From: an uncultured Erysipelotrichaceae bacterium
GTDB taxonomy: Bacteria > Bacillota_I > Bacilli_A > Erysipelotrichales > Erysipelotrichaceae
Direction of reading: 5' to 3'
Assembly (NCBI GenBank): GCA_900315065.1
Contig: OMXQ01000012.1
Location: forward strand, 1 to 40,188
DNA length: 40,188 nucleotides
In this document: positions 34,502-40,188 of the stretch, piece after piece
Position numbering within the stretch: position 1 is the stretch's first letter
Layout of the letters: each line of letters starts with the position of its first letter
Notes under the pieces: model-generated
The model's database searches: none
What the model saw: the letters and a program-made list of their open reading frames with translations, nothing else
Told to the model about the DNA's origin: nothing
Translations under genes and position numbers: made by a program

Positions 34502-35379
34502 GCCTTTGCCTCACGCTTTTTCTGATCCAGGTAAGTCGCTGCCGAAATCGCCGCAATGTTTCCTTCACCTGCGCTCTTGGTAAATTGATACGGCTGGCCG
34601 ACAATGTCTCCTGCCGCAAACAGGCCGGCAATATTGGTCTTCATTTCCCTGTCGACCTTGACGGAATTGTTATCCATTGCCAGACCCGGTACCAGCTGTT
34701 CCGGGAACTGAGCCGCTCTGAGAATAAAGACGCAGTCAGTCGGAATTTCCTGCTTGTCTGTGACCAATGATGTTGCTTTCATGCCGCCTTTGATTTCAAG
34801 CGGACGCTCATGGATGACATGAATGTTGTCATGGGTAAACTTCGGTTCTCCCTTGTAAAGAGGAATGTAATTGACTTCTGCACAGACTTCCCCTAAGAAA
34901 TCTGTTTCACTTTCTTCCTCTGCCGAGCCGCCGATGACAGTGACATTCTTTCCTCTGTATAAAGGCGCATCACAGGTTGCACAATAGGATACACCTCTGC
35001 CCAGGAACTGATTCTCGCCAGGATAAGGCTTGCCGGCAACAACACCAATGCCAAGAATGACGGTGGAAGCTTCCACCATTTCATTGTCACTCAGATGCAA
35101 GGTGAAGTAATCCCCCATGGCATAGACAGTAGTGACTCTCTTTTCGGTAATTTCAATACCTGCTTCTTCTATCTGGTCCAGGAAAATCTTTGCCATTTCC
35201 CTGCCGGTCACATTCTTCAGACCAAGATAATTGGTAATCGGGTGTTCAATCACCTGCATCTTCGGAGATAATTTCTTTGAACCGAAAAGGATGATGGACT
35301 TGTTTCTGTTCTTCGCAGTCAGAGCTGCTTCCAGGCCGGCCGGGCCTGTACCGATAATCGCAATATCATAACGTTCCAT
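34498..35379 (-). CDS. Thioredoxin-reductase-like flavoprotein lacking the NADPH motif
   Basis: A 293-residue FAD/dithiol oxidoreductase. The start at 35379 (MERYDIAIIG) has GAGGTG upstream; eight more codons are open before it. FAD-binding GTGPAGLEAAL is at 10-20, the redox pair CATC (Cys133, Cys136), and the C-terminal LFAAGDIVGQPYQFTKSAGEGN. The NADPH domain, however, reads VIGGSAEEESETDFL and IPLYKGEPKF where normal TrxB has GGGDSAxEEA and HRRxxxR. The NADPH-phosphate-binding basic residues are therefore absent. It resembles the ferredoxin- or flavin-linked thioredoxin reductases of clostridia. It is the first gene of the operon with ohrR and the CDF gene. Confidence 0.87.
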   Translation of the reverse strand: MERYDIAIIGTGPAGLEAALTAKNRNKSIILFGSKKLSPKMQVIEHPITNYLGLKNVTGREMAKIFLDQIEEAGIEITEKRVTTVYAMGDYFTLHLSDNEMVEASTVILGIGVVAGKPYPGENQFLGRGVSYCATCDAPLYRGKNVTVIGGSAEEESETDFLGEVCAEVNYIPLYKGEPKFTHDNIHVIHERPLEIKGGMKATSLVTDKQEIPTDCVFILRAAQFPEQLVPGLAMDNNSVKVDREMKTNIAGLFAAGDIVGQPYQFTKSAGEGNIAAISAATYLDQKKREAKA

Positions 35380-35407
35380 ATACGCACCTCGTTTCTTAAT
35401 CATTTAT

Positions 35408-35435
35408 ATTGTATACAATTTAATTTTTCTTACAA
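35408..35435 (-). promoter_or_regulatory. Promoter and likely OhrR operator of the reductase operon
   Basis: -35 TTGTAA (complement of 35430-35435), 16-base spacer, -10 TACAAT (complement of 35408-35413). A perfect 12-base palindrome ATTGTATACAAT (35408-35419) covers the -10 box. TTGTA/TACAA arms are what known OhrR operators look like. Further TACAATT and TTACAA copies nearby may add half sites. Confidence 0.65.
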
Positions 35436-35559
35436 TTACAATGACTGAAACAAAACATGACATTTTCATATTTCATGTAAGAAATGAATAAAACAGAGGA
35501 CAATTACCAATTTTCATAAATTTCTTATGGTAAAATCCAACACAGGGAGAAAAAGAATT

Positions 35560-36570
35560 ATGAATCTGATAATACCTGATCACTATGATCCTGTTCTTTC
35601 CGTTAAGGAAACCCAGGAAGCCATCAAATATATCCGCGATACTTTCCAGAGAGAATTCGGCAAAGAAATGAACCTGCTTCGGATCTCTGCTCCTTTGTTT
35701 GTCACTCAGAAATCCGGTCTCAACGATAACCTGAATGGTGTAGAGCGGCCAGTCGGCTTTGATATCAGAGAAATGCCTGAAGAAAACATCGAAGTTGTCC
35801 AATCTTTAGCCAAGTGGAAGCGATATGCATTGAAGAAATACGGCTTCTCCATGCATGAAGGTCTTTATACAAACATGAATGCAATCCGCCGAGATGAAGA
35901 GATGGATAATCTGCACAGTGTGTACGTAGACCAGTGGGACTGGGAAAAGATCATTGCCAAAGAAGAAAGAACGGATGCAGTTCTTGAAGAAACTGTCCGT
36001 ACCATCTTCAAAGTCATCAAGCATATGGAACACGAAGTCTGGTATAAATATCCGCAGGCTGTTTGTCATTTAGCAGATGACGTGTATTTCATCACTTCCC
36101 AGCAGCTGGAAGATCTGTATCCTGATCTTTCCGTCAAGGACAGGGAAAATGCAATTACCAGGGAAAAGAAGTGCGTCTTCATCAAGCAGATCGGCAAGCC
36201 TTTGAAAAGAAGCGGCAAGCCGCATGACGGCAGAGCACCTGACTATGATGACTGGGATCTCAACGGCGATCTGCTCTTCTGGCTGCCTGCTTTGAACAGA
36301 GCGCTGGAGATTTCCTCCATGGGTATCCGGGTTGATGAAGATTCCATCGTTTCTCAATGCAAAGCTGCCCATTGTGAAGAGAGATTATCTCTTCCATATC
36401 ATCAGATGATCCGGAAGAAGGAACTGCCCTATACGATCGGCGGCGGCATTGGTCAGTCAAGACTCTGCATGTTATTGTTAAACAGAGCTCATGTCGGTGA
36501 AGTACAGGCATCTATCTGGCCGGATAATATGATTGCCGAATGTGAGAAGCACAATATTCATCTGCTGTAA
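35560..36570 (+). CDS. asnA: Aspartate--ammonia ligase
   Basis: Makes asparagine from aspartate, ammonia and ATP; its fold is related to class II aminoacyl-tRNA synthetases. The start at 35560 ([10 protein letters not shown]) has GGGAG upstream and gives 336 residues, the family length. Recognisable segments are [19 protein letters not shown] near the N-terminus, [29 protein letters not shown] and the ATP-binding [11 protein letters not shown]. It is a single gene with a terminator, divergent from the reductase operon. A possible -10 TAAAAT lies just upstream without a clear -35. Identification is firm. Confidence 0.96.
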   Translation: MNLIIPDHYDPVLSVKETQEAIKYIRDTFQREFGKEMNLLRISAPLFVTQKSGLNDNLNGVERPVGFDIREMPEENIEVVQSLAKWKRYALKKYGFSMHEGLYTNMNAIRRDEEMDNLHSVYVDQWDWEKIIAKEERTDAVLEETVRTIFKVIKHMEHEVWYKYPQAVCHLADDVYFITSQQLEDLYPDLSVKDRENAITREKKCVFIKQIGKPLKRSGKPHDGRAPDYDDWDLNGDLLFWLPALNRALEISSMGIRVDEDSIVSQCKAAHCEERLSLPYHQMIRKKELPYTIGGGIGQSRLCMLLLNRAHVGEVQASIWPDNMIAECEKHNIHLL

Positions 36571-36575
36571 AACAC

Positions 36576-36600
36576 AAAAGCTGCTCAGGCAGCTTTTATT
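36576..36600. terminator. Bidirectional terminator after asnA
   Basis: AAAAGCTGC (36576-36584), loop TCAG, GCAGCTTTT (36589-36597), flanked by A and T runs. It serves asnA and the convergent RpiR-type gene. Confidence 0.88.
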
Positions 36601-36615
36601 TTTCCTTTTCTTATT

Positions 36616-37437
36616 TCAATCAATGCTTTTACCGGATACTTCATCAAAATCCATGATATACAAAGCAGAATACAGAATATTGAGATAATAATCCATCGCC
36701 GTCTGGGAAAAGAAAGAGGCAATCCGATGATACTTGGTTTCAGAAGCAGGCAGAGTCAGAACCAGGGAACACGCCTTTGCCAGAGCAGAAGAAGGATCTG
36801 CTGTGATTGCAATCGGAATTGCATGGTTTTTCTGCAGTATCCTTGCACAGCGGATCGTTGGTGTTGTTTCACCCGAATAGGAAAGCAGAAGACCCACATC
36901 CCCGTCATGCAATGTTTCAGCCAGGTGAGTCTGTTCCCCGTCTACCGAAGCTGTCAGGTAATTGGTGCCTGCCCGCATCATTCTTGCCTGGAAAGTGAGA
37001 CCGGCAAGATAAGCGTCTCCAACGCCGAAAACAGCACAGGTTTTTGCCTCATGCATCAACAGGCAGACCTTGCGCATATCCGGATAGGAAAGCATGTGCC
37101 TTGCCTCCGTCAAAGTCTGTTCGGTCAGTTTCTGCAGGCTCTGCGCTATTTCACCGATACTATCATTGCGGGAAAAAGGAAAATTCGGATCTACTTTCTG
37201 CACAGGATCAGAATTGACCAGTTCCTGGGAATAGCGGATCTTGAATTCCCGGTAGCCGGATACTTTCAGCTTTGCACAAAGCCGCATGACTGCGGATGGG
37301 GAAGTATAGGAAGCCTGTGCCAGTTTCTGCACGCTCATGTTTAATACTTCGTCTTTGTGAGACAGAATATAATCTGCTATGAGTTTTTCATTTTCCGAAA
37401 AGCCGGTTTTTTCTTTTAACATCGTTCCGATTAACAT
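36616..37437 (-). CDS. RpiR-family sugar-phosphate-responsive regulator
   Basis: An N-terminal helix-turn-helix (about 1-80: ENEKLIADYILSHKDEV, QKLAQASYTSPSAVMRLCAKLK) and a SIS sugar-phosphate-binding domain (about 120-260: CAVFGVGDAYLAG, LLLSYSGETTP). It has 273 residues from the ATG at 37437, the position best fitting the family; a second ATG at 37422 has a weak GGA. A -10-like TATAAT (complement of 37444-37449) puts the transcription start at or next to the first ATG, hinting at a leaderless message. It is divergent from a GH4 glycosidase that it probably controls in response to a phosphorylated sugar. Confidence 0.9.
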   Translation of the reverse strand: MLIGTMLKEKTGFSENEKLIADYILSHKDEVLNMSVQKLAQASYTSPSAVMRLCAKLKVSGYREFKIRYSQELVNSDPVQKVDPNFPFSRNDSIGEIAQSLQKLTEQTLTEARHMLSYPDMRKVCLLMHEAKTCAVFGVGDAYLAGLTFQARMMRAGTNYLTASVDGEQTHLAETLHDGDVGLLLSYSGETTPTIRCARILQKNHAIPIAITADPSSALAKACSLVLTLPASETKYHRIASFFSQTAMDYYLNILYSALYIMDFDEVSGKSID

Positions 37438-37456
37438 AATTTCATTATAGCGGAAT

Positions 37457-37499
37457 AATATTCCGGTATAAATATGGTATTTTGTAAATATTCCGGTAT
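37457..37499. repeat. Tandem operator-like repeats between regulator and GH4 gene
   Basis: Two identical 13-base copies AATATTCCGGTAT at 37457-37469 and 37487-37499, 30 bases apart (about three helical turns). A partial copy AATATGGTAT lies between at 37471-37480, and a GGAAT/ATTCC inverted repeat covers the left copy. They lie upstream of the regulator -10 box and in front of the glycosidase gene, a natural place for a RpiR-type operator. Confidence 0.6.
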
Positions 37500-37571
37500 T
37501 TTCTGCCAATCCTTCTTTCCTGTCTTCCCTTCTCTTTTCAGAAATGCTAGCTTAAGGACAGGAGGAAACAT

Positions 37572-38972
37572 ATGAATCACACAAAAGGACTTAAAATTGT
37601 TACAATCGGCGGCGGCTCAAGCTATACGCCGGAACTCATGAACGGACTGATTACCAGATACGATCGTCTGCCGGTCAGAGAAATCTGGCTGGTTGATGTC
37701 AAAGAAGGCGAAGAGAAACTGAAGATTGTCGGTGCCATGGCTCAGCGCATGTGGGACAAGAGCGGCCATGATGTCAAAGTTCATCTGACCCTGGACAGAA
37801 GAGAAGCACTTCCGGGTGCAGATTTCGTCACCACCCAGTTCCGGGTAGGCTTATTGAATGCCCGTATCAAGGATGAGCGCATCTCTTTCTCCCATGGCAT
37901 GCTTGGTCAGGAAACAAACGGTGCCGGCGGTATCTTCAAGGCTTTCCGTACCATTCCGGTCATTCTTGATATCGTCAAAGACATGAAAGAACTTTGTCCG
38001 GATGCCTGGCTGATCAACTTCACCAATCCTTCCGGCATGGTTACCGAATCCATTATCCGTTTCGGTCATTGGAACCGGACCATTGGTCTTTGCAATGTAC
38101 CGATCAATGCAATGCTGAATGAACCGGCTATGATTGACAAGAAGCCGGAAGAACTGGTTTATAAATTCGGCGGTCTGGATCATTTCCACTGGCACAGAGT
38201 ATTTGACCTGGAGGGCAATGAAGTCACAGACCAGATCATTGAAAAGATGGCGGAAGGAAAGAAAGATACCGGTGTCCCAGCCAACATCAAAGATCTGCCT
38301 ATCTACACAGATCAGCTGAAAAATATCGGGATGCTGCCATGCGGCTATCACCGCTACTATTATCGTCAGGCGGACATGTATGAACATGGCCTCAATGAAT
38401 ACAAAACAATCGGCACCCGTGCCCAGCAGGTCCAGGAAGTGGAAAGCCAGTTGTTTGAACTCTATAAGGATCCGAACCTGGCAGAAATGCCTGAGCTTCT
38501 GAAGAAGAGAGGCGGTGCTCATTATTCTGATGTTGCGTGCGAAGCAATCTGCTCTATTTATAATAATGCCAATGAGCATATTGTCTGCTCAACTTTGAAT
38601 AATGGTGCCCTGCCGGATCTGCCGCCGGAAGCAGTCGTCCAGGTTTCCAGTTTCATCGGTGCTGCCGGCGCAAGACCGGCTGCCTTCGGACCGCTCAAGC
38701 CGGCTGAAAGAGGCTGGCTGCAGGTCATGTGGAACATGCAGCAGCTGGTTGAAGATGCTGCTGTGACAGGTGACTACGGCACTGCTCTGCAGGCCTTTGC
38801 GATCAACCCGTTGATTCCATCCGGTGACAATGCGCGTGCATGTCTTGATGAAATGCTGGTTGCTAATGAGAAGTATCTTCCTAACTTTGCCAAGAAGATC
38901 AAAGAACTCAAGGAACAGGGCGTTACCATTACCGATCCGGTTGTCAGGGATCTTTACGAAAAGGGTTTATAA
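37572..38972 (+). CDS. Family 4 glycosidase, probable 6-phospho-beta-glucosidase
   Basis: A 466-residue NAD- and metal-dependent glycosidase acting on phosphorylated disaccharides in the cytoplasm. The NAD-binding TIGGGSSYTPELMNG is at 11-25, TNPSGMVTE at 151-159, and the metal ligand Cys174 in GLCNVP, with the histidine group GLDHFHWH around 204-208. Later come GYHRYYY and the GARPAAFGPL segment. The SYTPE and CNVP motifs are those of 6-phospho-beta-glucosidases (CelF/LicH) rather than alpha-galactosidases. A strong AGGAGG ribosome site precedes it. No PTS transporter genes lie next to it, so its sugar importer is elsewhere. The exact substrate is inferred. Confidence 0.92.
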   Translation: MNHTKGLKIVTIGGGSSYTPELMNGLITRYDRLPVREIWLVDVKEGEEKLKIVGAMAQRMWDKSGHDVKVHLTLDRREALPGADFVTTQFRVGLLNARIKDERISFSHGMLGQETNGAGGIFKAFRTIPVILDIVKDMKELCPDAWLINFTNPSGMVTESIIRFGHWNRTIGLCNVPINAMLNEPAMIDKKPEELVYKFGGLDHFHWHRVFDLEGNEVTDQIIEKMAEGKKDTGVPANIKDLPIYTDQLKNIGMLPCGYHRYYYRQADMYEHGLNEYKTIGTRAQQVQEVESQLFELYKDPNLAEMPELLKKRGGAHYSDVACEAICSIYNNANEHIVCSTLNNGALPDLPPEAVVQVSSFIGAAGARPAAFGPLKPAERGWLQVMWNMQQLVEDAAVTGDYGTALQAFAINPLIPSGDNARACLDEMLVANEKYLPNFAKKIKELKEQGVTITDPVVRDLYEKGL

Positions 38973-38979
38973 GCATCTG

Positions 38980-39003
38980 AGGAAGCAGAAATGCTTCCTT
39001 TTG
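38980..39003 (+). terminator. Terminator of the GH4 gene
   Basis: AGGAAGCA (38980-38987), loop GAAA, TGCTTCCT (38992-38999), then TTTTG. Eight bases after the stop codon. Confidence 0.85.
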
Positions 39004-39019
39004 TTATGGGAAAAAGCAG

Positions 39020-39042
39020 AAAAAAAGATCTCATAAGAGACC
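39020..39042 (-). terminator. Terminator of the small membrane protein gene
   Basis: On the minus strand GGTCTC, loop TTAT, GAGATC (one G-T pair; 39027-39042), followed by seven T. It starts right at the stop codon. Confidence 0.75.
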
Positions 39043-39414
39043 TTAACGCAGGGTATCCTGCCTTTCTTCTTCGACGTGTCTGTGACCAGGGTGCATCTTT
39101 TCTTCTACGTAAATACCGATGGAAGACAAGCCGGTCAGAACCATCATCAATTTGACTGCCGGATCCGGAATTTCAACTTTGTGGCCAAGACTCAGCAGAA
39201 TCAATAAGACGAAAGCAACCGATGCCAATGCATACACAACTTTGACATTTTTATTGCCCTTGCTTGTGCCCACTGCCATGAAGTTGGCAAGTGGAATCAT
39301 AAACAAAGCCATAAATAACAAGAGCCCGCTGATATTTGTAATCGTGCCGGAATGAAAGACAGAAATACCGATCATTGCGACAATTTCAATAATTCCCATG
39401 ACAAGATAAAACAT
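39043..39414 (-). CDS. Small membrane protein of unknown function
   Basis: 123 residues with about four hydrophobic segments: 3-20 (start at MFYLVMGIIEIVAMIGISVF), 27-47, 60-80 and 86-101. The tail is cytoplasm-like and charged, ending in EEKMHPGHRHVEEERQDTLR, with a HPGHRH cluster that might bind a metal. A GAGGTAG ribosome site lies upstream. It is separated from the nitroreductase gene by 73 bases on the same strand and may share its transcript. I do not recognise a family. Confidence 0.72.
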   Translation of the reverse strand: MFYLVMGIIEIVAMIGISVFHSGTITNISGLLLFMALFMIPLANFMAVGTSKGNKNVKVVYALASVAFVLLILLSLGHKVEIPDPAVKLMMVLTGLSSIGIYVEEKMHPGHRHVEEERQDTLR

Positions 39415-39487
39415 ATTTACTACCTCGCTGCTGATTCATTTAATCACGGAATCTATGCAGAAACAATATACAGGTTCCCTTCTTGTG

Positions 39488-39982
39488 TCACTTTACCCAA
39501 TGAATCTTTGTTTCGTCATCTCTGACTTTCGGGGTAACCGGGCCGTCCGGATAGCCGAGAGGAAATACCGCAAAAGCTTTGAGATTGTCTGGCAGCAAAA
39601 GAATTTTCCGTACTTTTTCCATGCGTTCCTCATCCGGATATGTGCCCAGCCATACGCCTCCCAGGCCCTGGTCAGTCGTTTCCAGCCAGATGTTTTCCAT
39701 GGCAATCGAACAATCTTGGCAAGCCATATCAGGAACCATGCAATCTGTATGCATGCCGCAGACAATAGCAGCCGGTGCATCTTTTACCATGGCAGAATAT
39801 GGTGACATTGCGGACAATTCTTCCAGTTTTGCCTTATTTGTGACAACGAAGAATTCCCACGGCTGCTGGTTGCAGGCGCTTGGTGCCTGCAGGCCAGCCT
39901 TCAGGATAGTCATAATCTTATCTTCTTCCACCGGCTTGTTGAGATATTTACGGACACTGGTTCTGGTAAAGATTGTATTCAT
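39488..39982 (-). CDS. Nitroreductase-family flavoprotein
   Basis: A 164-residue FMN enzyme of the nitroreductase superfamily, a short version. The FMN phosphate-binding RTSVRKYLNKPV is at 7-18, APSACNQQPWEFFVV at 33-47, and the second FMN region GLGGVWLGTYPDEERM at about 106-121. Three cysteines (MHTDCMVPDMACQDCS) lie between, where many short clostridial members also carry extra cysteines. It probably reduces quinones, nitro compounds or flavins with NAD(P)H; the physiological substrate is unknown. AGAGGA lies 10 bases upstream of the ATG. Confidence 0.92.
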   Translation of the reverse strand: MNTIFTRTSVRKYLNKPVEEDKIMTILKAGLQAPSACNQQPWEFFVVTNKAKLEELSAMSPYSAMVKDAPAAIVCGMHTDCMVPDMACQDCSIAMENIWLETTDQGLGGVWLGTYPDEERMEKVRKILLLPDNLKAFAVFPLGYPDGPVTPKVRDDETKIHWVK

Positions 39983-40068
39983 ATTTATATTTCCTCTTTC
40001 TTATGATATTTCTGCTTTTGCAGGAACGCCCTGGGTGTGATTCTCCAAAGCTTTCTGCATTTATTATT

Positions 40069-40188
40069 TCACATTTTCAGTCCATAAAATAAACGCTCTT
40101 TTCTAGCTAAGTGTTGGCGTTGTACCTTGGAACGTACAGCCCTTCTCTGACCTTCAGCTATACTCACATATGTAAATGAGGTAAGCGT
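40069..40188 (-). CDS. Possible C-terminal end of a gene cut by the window edge
   Basis: A minus-strand frame is open from the window edge for 39 codons to a TGA at 40069-40071. The translation is rich in Arg and Lys and contains EGQRRAVRSKVQRQ and RKERLFYGLKM. I do not recognise it. It could be the end of a DNA- or RNA-binding protein, or chance. The 86 bases between it and the nitroreductase start show a small CTGC-TTTT-GCAG hairpin and no gene. Confidence 0.25.
   Translation of the reverse strand, partial: TLTSFTYVSIAEGQRRAVRSKVQRQHLARKERLFYGLKM

Noticed and set aside
1-40188. tRNA, rRNA, CRISPR arrays, prophage or insertion sequences
   Set aside because: No clover-leaf tRNA, rRNA-like conserved stretches, regularly spaced repeats, transposase or phage genes were recognised anywhere in the window.

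Overview
The window looks like a chromosomal segment of a low-to-moderate G+C Firmicute. The evidence is the rpsL-rpsG-fusA-tuf order, strong AGGAGG ribosome sites, sigma-A-type promoters, a CIRCE operator, a OhrR-type MarR regulator, a long PurL with a built-in glutaminase domain, and a split AICAR transformylase plus PurO-type IMP cyclohydrolase. A gut-associated member of the Erysipelotrichia or Clostridia fits best; that placement is inference. I see no rRNA, tRNA, CRISPR array, prophage or insertion sequence.

Layout: (1) 1-4600, minus strand: the str operon (rpsL, rpsG, fusA, tuf) with a good promoter, a structured leader, an extra promoter in front of tuf and a strong terminator. (2) 4750-5780, plus: a zinc-ribbon protein of unknown function. 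(3) 5786-8390, minus: yaaA, bcp and an RsmF-like rRNA methyltransferase; the first two are peroxide-stress genes. (4) 8457-12373, plus: an accessory locus of a secreted protein (frameshifted), a lipoprotein, a LytTR response regulator, an AgrC-like sensor whose kinase core is degenerate, and a second small secreted or anchored protein. The last three overlap by ATGA and form one transcript. (5) 12398-23160, minus: an eight-gene purine operon, purE-purF-purM-purN-purO-purH(AICAR formyltransferase)-purD-purL, behind a roughly 200-nt leader that ends in an intrinsic terminator just before purE. I cannot match this leader to a known riboswitch class. (6) 23315-27299, minus: a cupin protein, an ABC ATPase, and a large ABC permease fused to a CPBP (CAAX-type) protease. 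(7) 27447-31528, plus: a heterodimeric ABC exporter with one degenerate ATP site.

(8) 31527-32158, minus: a decayed Fic gene. (9) 32240-32771, minus: an Hsp20 gene with a CIRCE site over its promoter. (10) 32905-35440, minus: a redox/metal operon of a thioredoxin-reductase-like flavoprotein without the usual NADPH motif, an OhrR-type peroxide sensor and an MntE-like CDF exporter, behind a palindrome overlapping the -10 box. (11) 35560-36600, plus: asnA. (12) 36616-39003: a RpiR-type regulator and a divergent GH4 6-phospho-glycosidase with tandem repeats between them. (13) 39020-40188, minus: a small membrane protein, a nitroreductase, and an open frame running off the edge.

Themes: housekeeping translation and purine synthesis are interleaved with stress and redox genes (YaaA, Bcp, OhrR, the reductase, MntE, Hsp20, nitroreductase) and export systems. 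The two stretches most likely to hold undescribed biology are the degenerate-kinase locus at 8.5-12.3 kb and the purE leader RNA at 22.9-23.1 kb.
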